Source: Pedobacter cryoconitis (lineage in GTDB: Bacteria; Bacteroidota; Bacteroidia; Sphingobacteriales; Sphingobacteriaceae). From it: a stretch of DNA of 64,000 nucleotides. Both the position numbers and the translations under genes were made by a program. The stretch's first letter is position 1. The number at the start of each line of letters is the position of its first letter. Shown here piece by piece: positions 9,161-18,055 of the stretch. Location of the stretch: assembly GCF_014200595.1 (NCBI RefSeq), contig NZ_JACHCG010000004.1, positions 434,001 through 498,000 of the forward strand, in the 5' to 3' direction. The notes under the pieces were generated by a model, which was not told the DNA's origin, did not search any database, and saw only the letters and a list, made by a program, of their open reading frames with translations.

Positions 9161-10081
9161 ATGAGATTAATTATATATATAAAGCAAATCAGCCGTATTG
9201 CCATCTGCTTATTTGCCGGAACTACCGTTCTGTTCCTGAATACTGCCAAGGGTCAGATACTACCACTTAATGCGCAATATTTCCAAAATAAGTACTTCGC
9301 GAACCCATCTATGGCGGGGATTAACAGCGGCCTGAATATCAATGCCAGCTTGCGCAAACAATGGTCTAATATACCGGGTGCACCGCTAACGCAGGGCATT
9401 ACTTTAGATCAGCAATTAGATAAAGTTGGTTTGGGTGTGAATGTATACAATGAGAAGGCCGGAGGTATACAAATCACCAAAGCGGTGGCGACTTTTGCCT
9501 ATCATTTACCTGTCAATGGAGAAGACCAGCAATTGAATTTTGGTGTTTCGTTCGGAACCAGCCGCGAGCGGTTCGATAGAGGCAGTATACAAAACAGTGA
9601 TGGTAATGATCCTTCTATAGCCCGCTTCAATGACAGGGGATACTATTTTGATGGAGATTTTGGTGCTTCTTATACTTCTAACGGATTAAATGTGGAGGCA
9701 ACTTTGCCCAACATGAGATCTGTACTGAGAAAGGATGATACAAATTATGCCGACAAACCGACTTTTTATACGGCGATCAGCTATAAGCTTGCTTTTGGCA
9801 GTGGTCTGGATGGCATCAATCTGGAGCCTAAAGCGGTGTACAGAGGAATAAAGAACTATAAAAATTTATGGGATGCGGGTGTAAACGCCAATTTCGCTGA
9901 TGATAAGTTATCTGTAATGGGCATGTATCACAGTACGGAAAATGCGACAGTAGGCTTTGGGATTAATTATCTGAAAAGCTTATACATTATGGCCTATTAC
10001 AATACAGCCACTTCTGCTTTAAAAGGTTATACGGGTGGGGATTTCGAAATTAATCTTCGTTTCAATATCGGTAAAAAGTAA
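9161..10081 (+). CDS. PorP/SprF family type IX secretion outer-membrane protein
   Basis: This 306-residue protein has a signal peptide ending near TAKGQ. The PorP/SprF opening follows (QILPLNAQYFQNKYFANPSMAGI), with the conserved NPSMAG and RKQWSNIPGAP elements. Alternating beta strands run to a C-terminus ending in an aromatic-rich strand and NIGKK. Family members such as SprF in Flavobacterium help deliver individual large gliding or adhesion substrates carrying a type B C-terminal domain. Its place directly after such a substrate fits a dedicated secretion partner. It ends just before a long palindromic terminator. Confidence 0.9.
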   Translation: MRLIIYIKQISRIAICLFAGTTVLFLNTAKGQILPLNAQYFQNKYFANPSMAGINSGLNINASLRKQWSNIPGAPLTQGITLDQQLDKVGLGVNVYNEKAGGIQITKAVATFAYHLPVNGEDQQLNFGVSFGTSRERFDRGSIQNSDGNDPSIARFNDRGYYFDGDFGASYTSNGLNVEATLPNMRSVLRKDDTNYADKPTFYTAISYKLAFGSGLDGINLEPKAVYRGIKNYKNLWDAGVNANFADDKLSVMGMYHSTENATVGFGINYLKSLYIMAYYNTATSALKGYTGGDFEINLRFNIGKK

Positions 10082-10090
10082 CCAGAAATA

Positions 10091-10148
10091 CCTGTTTAAA
10101 AAGAAACCCGGCCGGATTATAATCCGGCCGGGTTTCTTTTTAAACAGG
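10091..10148. terminator. perfect 58-bp palindrome, bidirectional terminator
   Basis: The left arm (29 bases, from CCTGTTTAAA to GGCCGGATTA) is followed immediately by its exact reverse complement, with no unpaired spacer. A T-rich tract forms on either strand. It separates the convergent PorP/SprF and RDD genes and ends two bases before the RDD stop codon, so it can serve both transcripts. Confidence 0.88.
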
Positions 10149-10150
10149 AT

Positions 10151-10882
10151 TTACTGCGCAACAGAAGTCACTTGGTTATAGTCTTTAAGTATCGTATTTA
10201 AGAAATCCAGTTCATGCATCCCTGCGGGTAAGCTCACCCCTAAACGTGCTTTGATTTTATCTGCCATCGCATAAACCAGTTCATAATGTGCGGTCTGGTA
10301 ATAAGTTGTCAGCACTTCATGGATCAGCTCAGCTTCCTGATCATTGAGCAGGTGAACGTTGGTAAAAACAGGTATATATTCCTCTGCTTCTGGTGCAAAA
10401 GCAATTTGTTCGAGTGTAGTACGCCCAATAGTTTTAATCACAGTAGTTGCTGCAACCAGATCTCCGATCCTTTGTTTACGCTCAGATAAAGTGACACAAA
10501 GCAAGCCTCCTATTTGTCCGGTCAGCCAAAAATCGACCAGTCTGAATAACCAGCGGATAAAGTACTGGCCGATACCGGCCTGTCCGCCATCCAGGCTGAT
10601 GACTTTAATTTTCATTAACTTTTTCCCGGGACTCTGACCGTTAAAGAAAATCTCAAAGATCAGGTGATAGAAAACAAAGGCGATACCATAAAGAACATAC
10701 AGACCGATAAATACCACATTCCACTTAGGAATAGCAATGACACCAATAAAAAATATAAACAATAAAAGCACTGCGAACAGCACGCCAAAATCTATCATCC
10801 TTGCCGCTATACGTTCGCCTAAACCAGCAACAGGATAGTCAATATCCACATGCTGAGTGGTGTTTACCTTTATTGTTTCCAT
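10151..10882 (-). CDS. RDD family membrane protein
   Basis: From the ATG at 10880-10882 the protein has 243 residues. An upstream in-frame TTG adds only three residues and is less likely. The RDD signature is present: GLGERIAARMIDFGVLF in helix 1 and FNGQSPGKKLMKIKV after helix 2, then a third hydrophobic region and RKQRIGDLVAATTVI. The C-terminal 80 residues are soluble. RDD proteins are integral membrane proteins, some linked to ion or metabolite transport. In Bacteroidota they commonly sit beside SpoIIM/MoxR/DUF58 operons, as here. It is divergent from that operon across about 83 bp, which suggests shared control. Function is not established. Confidence 0.88.
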   Translation of the reverse strand: METIKVNTTQHVDIDYPVAGLGERIAARMIDFGVLFAVLLLFIFFIGVIAIPKWNVVFIGLYVLYGIAFVFYHLIFEIFFNGQSPGKKLMKIKVISLDGGQAGIGQYFIRWLFRLVDFWLTGQIGGLLCVTLSERKQRIGDLVAATTVIKTIGRTTLEQIAFAPEAEEYIPVFTNVHLLNDQEAELIHEVLTTYYQTAHYELVYAMADKIKARLGVSLPAGMHELDFLNTILKDYNQVTSVAQ

Positions 10883-10965
10883 AAAAAACAAATATAATAT
10901 TGATATTTAATTAATTATTGCAAAATCACTTTTTGTCAGTATTTTAACCGAAAATTAGATTCGCT

Positions 10966-11925
10966 ATGAGGGAGGCCTTGTTCGTTAAACAGAATTCCGA
11001 AAAGTGGAAGGCCTATGAGCATTCACCTGCGACTCACCCGGACGAGATCGCAGACCGTTTTATAGACATCACAAACGATCTCTCTTATGCTAAAACATTC
11101 TATCCCAAATCTAAAACGACCAGTTATCTGAATGGTTTAGCTTCAACGCTGCACCAATCTATTTATAAGAATAAAAAAGAAGATAAAAACAGGTTTGTTA
11201 ATTTCTGGAAGTTTGAACTGCCTTTGCTGTTTTATACTTACCGGATGCAATTGTTATATGCTTTCCTGTTTTTTACAATTTCAGCGTCCATAGGCGTTCT
11301 GTCAGCAAAATATGATGACCAGTTTGTCAGGCTGATTCTCGGTGACAGCTATGTAAATATGACCAATGAGAACATTACCAAAGGCGATCCTTTTGGTGTA
11401 TATAAGCAGACTTCAGAATTCCCCATGTTCTTCTCTATTGCAGCAAATAATATTTATGTGTCGCTATTGATGTTTGTAAGCGGTATATTTTTATCCATCG
11501 GCCCGATTTTCTACCTGTTACAAAACGGGATCATGCTGGGTTCTTTTGAATATTATTTTTTCAGCAGAGGTCTGGGCATAGAATCCATCTTAGTGATCTG
11601 GATTCATGGTACTTTAGAAATTTCGGCCATTATTATTGCAGGGGCCGCCGGCCTGGTTCTTGGCCATGGTCTGCTTTTCCCAAAAACATATACGCGCTTT
11701 CAAGCCTTTAAACAAAGTGCCAGAGATGGTACTAAAATCGCATTGGGCATTGTCCCGATCCTGTTAGTTGCCGCCTTTTTTGAAGGTTTTATTACCCGCC
11801 ATACAGAAATGCCGGTATGGATGAGTACAGGTATTTTAGCCCTGTCACTTATTTTTATCATCTGGTATGTCATTTTATACCCATTAACTCTTTCCAAACG
11901 CAATCATCCATCCCAAAATGTCTGA
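10966..11925 (+). CDS. SpoIIM-like (stage II sporulation protein M, DUF95) membrane protein
   Basis: This 319-residue protein has a soluble N-terminal region of about 85 residues starting MREALFVKQNSEKW. About five to six hydrophobic segments follow, containing the family elements FYTYRMQLLYAFLFF, NNIYVSLLMFVSGIF and IWIHGTLEISAIIIAGAAG. In Bacteroidota these proteins are not connected to sporulation and travel with RDD, DUF4129, MoxR and DUF58 genes. It is the first gene of a six-gene operon and overlaps the next gene by 8 bp. The molecular role is unknown. Confidence 0.85.
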   Translation: MREALFVKQNSEKWKAYEHSPATHPDEIADRFIDITNDLSYAKTFYPKSKTTSYLNGLASTLHQSIYKNKKEDKNRFVNFWKFELPLLFYTYRMQLLYAFLFFTISASIGVLSAKYDDQFVRLILGDSYVNMTNENITKGDPFGVYKQTSEFPMFFSIAANNIYVSLLMFVSGIFLSIGPIFYLLQNGIMLGSFEYYFFSRGLGIESILVIWIHGTLEISAIIIAGAAGLVLGHGLLFPKTYTRFQAFKQSARDGTKIALGIVPILLVAAFFEGFITRHTEMPVWMSTGILALSLIFIIWYVILYPLTLSKRNHPSQNV

Positions 11926-12793
11926 AAAAGTAGAATTCAAAAAGCTCCGTGAATTTGGAGATATTATTAACGATACCATCAAATTCTTCAAAGAGAATTT
12001 CAAACCTTTATTAAAAGTGTTCGTCTATTTTTGCGGTGTATTCATTGTAGCCGGAATGATTGCGGCCATCTTTCAGCAGATTGGTATGCAGCGTGCCATC
12101 AGAAATATGGATGTAACAAATACTTACGGCAAACTGGCCGGCCTGTTCTCTATTGCTTATTTCTTTGTTGCGCTGATCGGAATACTAGGTTACACGGCTT
12201 TAAACGTTTCTATTTTAAGCTTTATAGCTTTATATATAGAGAAAGGGAATGCAGCGCCTACAGTAGAAGAAGTATGGGGTTATTTTAAGTATTACTTTCT
12301 CCGGGTATTTGGCAGTAGCTTCTTGCTTGGACTTCTCCTGATTGTTAGTTTTTCTTTATGTCTGATTCCTGGTTTTTACATGTTTCCTGCCATCTCACTG
12401 ATGATCCCCATCATGATTTTTGAGAATGCAAGTCTGGGCTATGCCTTTAATCAGTCTTTCAGGTTATTGAAAGAAAACTGGTGGATTACCGCAGCCACGT
12501 TACTTATCCTTTGGGTAATTACTTATGCGACGTCGTCCCTGGCTTCTTTACCTGCTATTATTTTAACTATGGTCAGCGCGCTGACTAATGGGCCAAAAGG
12601 GCTAAGCAATACTGTAATTATTATTTCTACTGTCATTCAGTATCTCTGCCAGGTTTTTATGATTATTCCGATTATTGGTATCTCTCTTTGTTATTTTAAT
12701 CTTTCTGAGCGCAAGAATAGTACGGGTTTAATGGACCGTATTCAAAAGATGGGACAAGAGGGAAATCCTTTCCCTAACAAAGAAGAATACTAA
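11918..12793 (+). CDS. polytopic membrane protein of the MoxR operon
   Basis: This 291-residue protein has about six hydrophobic stretches, for example KVFVYFCGVFIVAGMIAAIF and SSFLLGLLLIVSFSLCLIPG. A short polar N-terminus is followed by a segment rich in Lys and Phe (IINDTIKFFKENFKPLLK) that resembles the amphipathic start of DUF975 or GDPD-membrane-domain proteins. The later FENASLGYAFNQSFRLLKENWW resembles the repeated signature of such proteins. I cannot assign a named family with certainty. It overlaps the SpoIIM-like gene and is one base from the DUF4129 gene, so it is translated as part of the same operon. Confidence 0.75.
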   Translation: MSEKVEFKKLREFGDIINDTIKFFKENFKPLLKVFVYFCGVFIVAGMIAAIFQQIGMQRAIRNMDVTNTYGKLAGLFSIAYFFVALIGILGYTALNVSILSFIALYIEKGNAAPTVEEVWGYFKYYFLRVFGSSFLLGLLLIVSFSLCLIPGFYMFPAISLMIPIMIFENASLGYAFNQSFRLLKENWWITAATLLILWVITYATSSLASLPAIILTMVSALTNGPKGLSNTVIIISTVIQYLCQVFMIIPIIGISLCYFNLSERKNSTGLMDRIQKMGQEGNPFPNKEEY

Positions 12794-12794
12794 C

Positions 12795-13559
12795 ATGTTC
12801 AAATACCTGGTCGCTTTTCTCTTTGTATTAACTGTACAGTTTTTTCCTGTTCAGGCGAAGCAGTCTGTTAAGACTAGCCTGGCTGTTCCGGCGAAAGTGA
12901 GTCTGGCTGTTCCGGCAAAAGTAAAACCGCTCAGGAGTGACAGCAGTAAAATACAACTCAGAAGTTTCGATGCGCAAAAGCTGAAGTCTTACAGTCAGCA
13001 AACGGATTTTAAATATGACCAGCCAGCACCAATTGATGCCAGTTTATGGGATCGGTTCTGGGCATGGTTCTGGAGAAAGCTTTCGGGGGTTGCAAGAATC
13101 AACTATTCAGTAAACTTCTTCAGATATATTATAATCGCAGCTTTCATCGCTTTAATTGTCTTTGTGGTCATTAAATTTACAGGTGTCGATTTCAAACTTT
13201 TTATAGGCAAATCGAAAGCGGTAGCTATTCCTTATGCAGAGTCCACTGATAATATTCATGAGATAGACTTTAACACAGAAATAGATCAAGCTATTCAAAG
13301 TGCCAATTACAGACTTGCAGTAAGATTGATGTATTTACTTTCCCTGAAAAAACTGAACAGCAGAAACCTGATTAACTGGCAGCCTGAAAAGACCAATCAA
13401 ACTTATATCAGGGAAATTGCTGATCCGCAGCAAAGAGCGCAGTTCAGCTTGCTGACCACGCAGTTTGAATATATCTGGTACGGCGAATTCTTTATTGATC
13501 ATGAAAACTTTAAGCAAGTACGAAATAGTTATGACCAGTTTAATACAGCACTGTCATGA
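12795..13559 (+). CDS. DUF4129 domain-containing protein
   Basis: This 254-residue protein has an N-terminal signal or anchor (MFKYLVAFLFVLTVQFFPVQA), a periplasmic linker, and one transmembrane helix around residues 110-135 (FRYIIIAAFIALIVFVVI). A C-terminal soluble domain follows with AIQSANYRLAVRLMYLLSLKKLN and QFEYIWYGEF, the hallmarks of DUF4129. Such domains accompany transglutaminase-like or MoxR/DUF58 systems of the cell envelope. The linker holds a perfect two-copy peptide repeat SLAVPAKV. The stop overlaps the next start by 4 bp (ATGA). Confidence 0.85.
   Translation: MFKYLVAFLFVLTVQFFPVQAKQSVKTSLAVPAKVSLAVPAKVKPLRSDSSKIQLRSFDAQKLKSYSQQTDFKYDQPAPIDASLWDRFWAWFWRKLSGVARINYSVNFFRYIIIAAFIALIVFVVIKFTGVDFKLFIGKSKAVAIPYAESTDNIHEIDFNTEIDQAIQSANYRLAVRLMYLLSLKKLNSRNLINWQPEKTNQTYIREIADPQQRAQFSLLTTQFEYIWYGEFFIDHENFKQVRNSYDQFNTALS
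12876..12923 (+). repeat. two-copy 24-bp tandem repeat inside the DUF4129 gene
   Basis: Units 12876-12899 and 12900-12923 differ at three bases and each encode SLAVPAKV. The length is a multiple of three, so the frame is kept. It sits in the periplasmic linker, where length change would be tolerated. Confidence 0.85.
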
Positions 13560-14734
13560 CAGGGATGAGATTATATCTGATCGGCAGTGCCACTGTATTA
13601 ATTTTATACCTGGTTGCACAGTATTATAAGCCAAAACCAACTGACTGGAGCCCCACCTATCTCAAAGAAGATAAAATACCTTACGGGCTTTATGTTTTAA
13701 ATCAGGAAAAGGAAACTATTTTCCCGGGTGCACAACTTAAAACAAGCAGGCTGCCTGTATATAATACTTTAAAGGATCAGCATTATCAAAAGACCAGTTA
13801 TCTTTTCATAGCCAGCAGTCTGCAATTTGATAAACCCGACTATCAGGAGCTGGTGAAATTTATGAATGCAGGAAACCAGGTATTCATTGCCGCTTTTAAC
13901 CTGGGAAAAGTACTGAGCGACACCCTTAAACTAGAAACAAGCACGATTTTATCTGCCACCGTAAAACCTGGTTCCATCAACTTTGTAAACCCGGCGCTGA
14001 AAGCAAAAAGCGGTTATGTTTTTGACAAGGGATTAGGAGACCAGTATTTCACAAATGTTGACACTTCCCGCTGTACAGTTTTGGGAAGGAACAACAATGG
14101 AGAGGTAAATTTTATAAAATATACTTTTGGTAAAGGCGCATTATACATCTTACCTAATCCACAGCTATTAACTAATTATAGTTTACTTCAACCTGCGGGT
14201 GCAGCCTATGCTGCTAAAGCTCTTTCTTATCTGCAAACCGGTAAAACGCTGATCTGGGATGAAAACAGCACAAAGGGTAATATAGAAAACGGCTCTATTT
14301 TAAGGGTCTTTTTCAAACACGATCAATTACGCTGGGCCTATTGCCTGGCACTGACCGGCTTACTGGTTTTTGTCCTGTTTGAGATGAAACGCAGACAGCG
14401 GATTATTCCTGTTTTACTGCCCTTAAAAAATTCCTCTGCTGAGTTTGTGACGGTCGTTGGAAAAGTATATTATCAGCAGCGCAACAATAGTGATATTGCA
14501 CAAAAGAAGATCAATTATTTTTTAGAATATATCCGTTTAACCTACCGCCTGAAAACTTTAAAAACGGACGAAGAGTTTATTTCCTCTTTAATACTGATAT
14601 CGGGCGCACAGGAGGAAACAACAAGGCAGTTATTTACAGTCATCAATACAATTCATCATGGAAGTAAAGTTACCGACACACTCCTGATTGAACTAAACAA
14701 ATTAATAGAGAAATTTTATAATCAAGCGAAATAA
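13556..14734 (+). CDS. DUF4350 domain-containing membrane protein
   Basis: This 392-residue protein has an N-terminal membrane anchor (MRLYLIGSATVLILYLVAQYY). A periplasmic domain follows with the DUF4350 pattern: DKIPYGLYVLNQ, then TSYLFIASSLQFDKPDYQELVKFMNAGNQVFIAAF, a GATase1-like fold that lacks an obvious catalytic triad. A second transmembrane helix lies near residue 265 (WAYCLALTGLLVFVLFEMKRRQR), followed by a cytoplasmic helical tail. It starts inside the DUF4129 stop codon and ends 2 bases before the MoxR gene, so the three are translationally linked. The function is not known beyond co-occurrence with MoxR ATPases. Confidence 0.85.
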   Translation: MTGMRLYLIGSATVLILYLVAQYYKPKPTDWSPTYLKEDKIPYGLYVLNQEKETIFPGAQLKTSRLPVYNTLKDQHYQKTSYLFIASSLQFDKPDYQELVKFMNAGNQVFIAAFNLGKVLSDTLKLETSTILSATVKPGSINFVNPALKAKSGYVFDKGLGDQYFTNVDTSRCTVLGRNNNGEVNFIKYTFGKGALYILPNPQLLTNYSLLQPAGAAYAAKALSYLQTGKTLIWDENSTKGNIENGSILRVFFKHDQLRWAYCLALTGLLVFVLFEMKRRQRIIPVLLPLKNSSAEFVTVVGKVYYQQRNNSDIAQKKINYFLEYIRLTYRLKTLKTDEEFISSLILISGAQEETTRQLFTVINTIHHGSKVTDTLLIELNKLIEKFYNQAK

Positions 14735-14736
14735 CA

Positions 14737-15714
14737 ATGGAAGCGGAAACAGCTAATCAAAGAACCGACCTTACACAGCTTAATTTGGCAGTAGAGCAGA
14801 TCAGGGAATCAATTGGCCATATCATTGTAGGCCAGAAAGATACTATTGACTTCCTGATTGCCGGTATTCTGGCCGATGGGCACCTTTTACTGGAAGGCGT
14901 TCCGGGAGTTGCTAAAACACTCAGTGCCAAACTAATTGCAAAAAGTATCGACGCTGTCTTTTCAAGAATTCAGTTTACACCCGATCTCATGCCTTCGGAT
15001 GTGCTGGGGACTTCTGTATTCGACCCCAGATCAGCATCTTTTGAGTATAGAAAGGGCCCTGTTTTCGGAAATATTATCCTGATTGACGAGATCAACCGTG
15101 CACCTGCAAAAACACAGTCAGCACTGTTTGAAGTCATGGAAGAACGTCAGGTCACTGTAGATGGCCATACCTACGCAATGGACGAACCTTTTATGGTACT
15201 GGCTACACAAAATCCAGTGGAACATGAAGGAACTTACAGATTGCCCGAAGCGCAGTTAGACCGGTTTTTATTTAAGATAGAGATTAAATATCCTACGCTT
15301 GAAGAAGAGATCATTATTCTGTCCAGACAACATCAGCAGAAACTGGAAGATGAACTAAAGGAGATTAAGGCCGTTTTAAGTATAGAACAGATCAAGACTT
15401 GCCGCGCGCTGATCAAAGCATTACATGTAGAACCCAAATTAATTGAATACGCGGCAAAGATTGTTCATGAAACCAGGAATAATAAGTCGCTGTACCTGGG
15501 TGCTTCACCACGCGCTTCTTTAGCATTAATCAATGGGGCAAAAGCCATTGCCGCAATGCAGGGCCGTGATTTTGTAACCCCCGAAGATATCATTAAAGTC
15601 GCAGCCCCTGTACTTGCACACCGGATTATGCTGAGTCCTGATAAAGAAATGGAGGGTTTAACACCTGGTGATATCGTTGCCCAGATTATTCAAAAAATAG
15701 AGATCCCAAGGTAA
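14737..15714 (+). CDS. MoxR family AAA+ ATPase
   Basis: This 325-residue cytoplasmic AAA+ protein of the MoxR group is full length. Walker A is GVPGVAKT (residues 54-61). Walker B is ILIDEIN (114-120). Sensor 1 lies in ATQNPVEHEGTYRLPEAQLDRFLFK, and the C-terminal lid has GASPRASLALINGAKA. MoxR ATPases act as chaperone-like motors that help mature or insert metal centres or assemble membrane complexes, usually with a DUF58 or VWA partner. Here the DUF58 partner is the next gene. The operon also supplies DUF4129 and DUF4350 membrane proteins, the usual envelope set. Confidence 0.94.
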   Translation: MEAETANQRTDLTQLNLAVEQIRESIGHIIVGQKDTIDFLIAGILADGHLLLEGVPGVAKTLSAKLIAKSIDAVFSRIQFTPDLMPSDVLGTSVFDPRSASFEYRKGPVFGNIILIDEINRAPAKTQSALFEVMEERQVTVDGHTYAMDEPFMVLATQNPVEHEGTYRLPEAQLDRFLFKIEIKYPTLEEEIIILSRQHQQKLEDELKEIKAVLSIEQIKTCRALIKALHVEPKLIEYAAKIVHETRNNKSLYLGASPRASLALINGAKAIAAMQGRDFVTPEDIIKVAAPVLAHRIMLSPDKEMEGLTPGDIVAQIIQKIEIPR

Positions 15715-15726
15715 ACCATAAAAAGA

Positions 15727-17070
15727 TTGAAACACTTATTCATCAAATATTACAAAGACCTTTTTCTGGGTAAAAGACTGTTTGCTGGCTTAGGCTTTTG
15801 TATCAGCCTATTTCTGTTCGCTTTCTTTTTGCCCTGGCTGGGTGACTTGCCTTATATCTGCTTTTGGGCACTACTGCTATTGGTATTTATTGACCTGGCC
15901 TTATTGTTTAGCGGTAAAGGTGTGTTTTTACGCCGTGATCTTCCCGAAAGACTAAGTAATGGAGATGACAACGAGCTTCATATTTATGTGGAAAGCTTTT
16001 TTACCTTCCCTATAGCGATTGGAATTATTGATGAAATCCCTTTTCAGTTTCAAAAAAGAGATTTATGGTTTACAAGCAGGTTAAAAGCCGGGGAACAGAA
16101 AACAATTACTTATGCACTAAGACCAGTCAAAAGAGGTGAATATACCTTTGGGCAGACGCGCCTCTATGTCAAATCACCACTGGGTTTGGTTTCCCGCAGA
16201 TTCAATTTCGGAACTGCATATACTGTTCCTGTTTACCCTTCTTTTCTTCAGCTGCGTAAATATGAGCTGATGGCCATATCTAACAGGCTGACGGAAATAG
16301 GGATTAAAAAAATCAGGCGTGTTGGACACAGCATGGAATTCGATCAGGTAAAAAACTATGTGCAGGGCGATGATTATCGCACGGTGAACTGGAAAGCGAC
16401 GGCCAGAAAGGGTGAGCTGATGGTGAATTCTTTTGTGGAGGAAAAGGCGCAGCATATTTACTGTATCATTGATAAGTCGAGAGTAATGAAAATGCCTTTT
16501 GACGGGTTAAGTTTAATGGATTACGCAATTAACGCAAGTTTAGTCCTGTCTAATGTGGCCCTGTTAAAAGAGGATAAAGCAGGGCTGATTACGCTTTCAG
16601 AAAAGGTAGGGAGCGTTGTTCCCGCAGACCGCAGGCCGGGCCAGCTGGGCAAAATAATGGAAGTTTTGTACAAAGAAAAAACGCAATACCTGGAAAGCAA
16701 TATTGAAGCCTTGCATCTGGCTATCCGCAGTGTAATCAAACAGCGGAGCCTGATTCTCTTTTTCACAAATTACGAAAGCATGTCTGCCTTACACAGACAG
16801 CTTCCTTTTTTAAAACATATCGCCAAATTTCATTTGCTGATGATTGTCTTCTTCGAAAATACAGCCGTCAAATCAATGAGTGATCTGCCCGCCAAGGATG
16901 TAGAAGGCATCTATATTAAAACCATCGCAGAAAAGTTTGTCTACGAAAAGCGGCTTATGGTCAAAGAATTGGCAAAACATGGTATTCTCAGTATCCTGAC
17001 TTCACCAGAAAATTTAACGGTCAATGTGGTTAACCGTTATCTGGCTATTAAAGCACAGCAGAAAATCTAG
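15727..17070 (+). CDS. DUF58 domain-containing protein (TTG start)
   Basis: This 447-residue protein has two N-terminal transmembrane helices (LFAGLGFCISLFLFAFFLPWL and YICFWALLLLVFIDLALLF), then a beta-rich region. The DUF58 core follows with FDQVKNYVQGDDYRTVNWKATARKGELMVN, and a VWA-like fold with CIIDKSR. These proteins partner MoxR ATPases. The frame has no ATG until far inside the protein, so TTG at 15727, 12 bases after the MoxR stop, is taken as the start; a weak start may set its level against MoxR. The last 4 bp overlap the convergent MarR-GNAT gene, and no terminator is visible between them. Confidence 0.9.
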   Translation: MKHLFIKYYKDLFLGKRLFAGLGFCISLFLFAFFLPWLGDLPYICFWALLLLVFIDLALLFSGKGVFLRRDLPERLSNGDDNELHIYVESFFTFPIAIGIIDEIPFQFQKRDLWFTSRLKAGEQKTITYALRPVKRGEYTFGQTRLYVKSPLGLVSRRFNFGTAYTVPVYPSFLQLRKYELMAISNRLTEIGIKKIRRVGHSMEFDQVKNYVQGDDYRTVNWKATARKGELMVNSFVEEKAQHIYCIIDKSRVMKMPFDGLSLMDYAINASLVLSNVALLKEDKAGLITLSEKVGSVVPADRRPGQLGKIMEVLYKEKTQYLESNIEALHLAIRSVIKQRSLILFFTNYESMSALHRQLPFLKHIAKFHLLMIVFFENTAVKSMSDLPAKDVEGIYIKTIAEKFVYEKRLMVKELAKHGILSILTSPENLTVNVVNRYLAIKAQQKI

Positions 17071-18020
17071 CTCAGCACAAGTTCCATTTGAATATTACAG
17101 CGTTCATAAGGCGTAATCCTGCCAGCTACTTTTACAAAACCTAACTTATGATATAAGTTAATAGCAGGTTTCAGGATTGTATTACTCTCCAGGTATATTT
17201 TCTGAGCGCCTAATTCTTTTGCTTTCTGAGCGATGGCACTTCCCAGTAACCACCCAATACTTTTTCCCTGTACAGCCGGAGATACTGCCATTTTAGCCAG
17301 CTCGTAATCATAGTCCGGATCATTCATCTTAATGAGTGCACAAACGCCTACGGGCTCACCTTGATACAACGCAACCAGTATATAGCCTCCTTTATCCAGG
17401 ATATAACCTTGCGGATCATCAAGCGCATTATAATCTGCCTGCTCCATTTTAAACCAGTTGGAGATCCATTGTTCATTGAGTGCCCTGAAGGCCTGCTGAT
17501 ATTCCGGCACATAGTTCACGATAGTAACTTCTTTGCTTTCCCGTTCTTTTTTAATCTCCTGCACACGACGTAAAAGTGTTTTCTGTCCCAATAAAAATTC
17601 CCACTCTTCCATAGCTTTCCATAAATCGTTTCTGGATTGTGCTGCTATATCTGCTACTGCCTGATCCAGGTCAGCATATTGATTTTGTATTTTTACGGTG
17701 ATTTCGTCTCCTTTTGGGGAAAGGCTCACCATGTTCCTTCTACCATCGGTTTCGTCTTTTTTCTCGTCAACCAAACCTTTTTTTGCCATCTCTCCAATAA
17801 TCTTACTCACCGAAGGATGGGAATGACCAATTTCTTTAGCGATTGCAGTAATAGTCATCGCTTCTCCCTGTGAAAGCACATAAAAAACCGGAAACCACTT
17901 GGGCTGCATATCGATATCATAACACTGATAAATCTGAGCTGCATCTTCTGTGATCTTCTCTGTCAACATCCGTAACCTGCTCCCTATTGCTTTTTTACCT
18001 ACCTGATTGAAAAACTCCAT
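17067..18020 (-). CDS. bifunctional MarR-type regulator / GNAT acetyltransferase
   Basis: This 317-residue fusion has a winged-helix MarR domain in residues 1-150: ITAIAKEIGHSHPSVSKIIGEMAKKGLVDEKKDETDGRRN, with the DGRR wing. The C-terminal GNAT domain covers about 165-317, with ELAKMAVSPAVQGKSIGWLLGSAI carrying the acetyl-CoA pyrophosphate loop (VQGKSIGWLLG in place of the usual QxxGxG/A) and NLYHKLGFVKV near the end. It probably binds DNA and acetylates a small molecule or amine. A perfect 10-bp inverted repeat 12 bp upstream of its start is the likely autoregulatory operator. Such fusions recur in Bacteroidota; the acetyl acceptor is unknown. Confidence 0.9.
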   Translation of the reverse strand: MEFFNQVGKKAIGSRLRMLTEKITEDAAQIYQCYDIDMQPKWFPVFYVLSQGEAMTITAIAKEIGHSHPSVSKIIGEMAKKGLVDEKKDETDGRRNMVSLSPKGDEITVKIQNQYADLDQAVADIAAQSRNDLWKAMEEWEFLLGQKTLLRRVQEIKKERESKEVTIVNYVPEYQQAFRALNEQWISNWFKMEQADYNALDDPQGYILDKGGYILVALYQGEPVGVCALIKMNDPDYDYELAKMAVSPAVQGKSIGWLLGSAIAQKAKELGAQKIYLESNTILKPAINLYHKLGFVKVAGRITPYERCNIQMELVLS

Positions 18021-18031
18021 TGTGTATACCT

Positions 18032-18055
18032 ATTTACGTAACTGATTACGTAAAT
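18032..18055. promoter_or_regulatory. palindromic operator for the MarR-GNAT gene
   Basis: ATTTACGTAA, a CTGA spacer and TTACGTAAAT form a perfect inverted repeat. Each arm itself contains the palindrome TTACGTAA. The site lies 12 bp upstream of the regulator's ATG, the usual place for MarR self-repression. That this protein binds it is inferred from position and symmetry. Confidence 0.7.
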
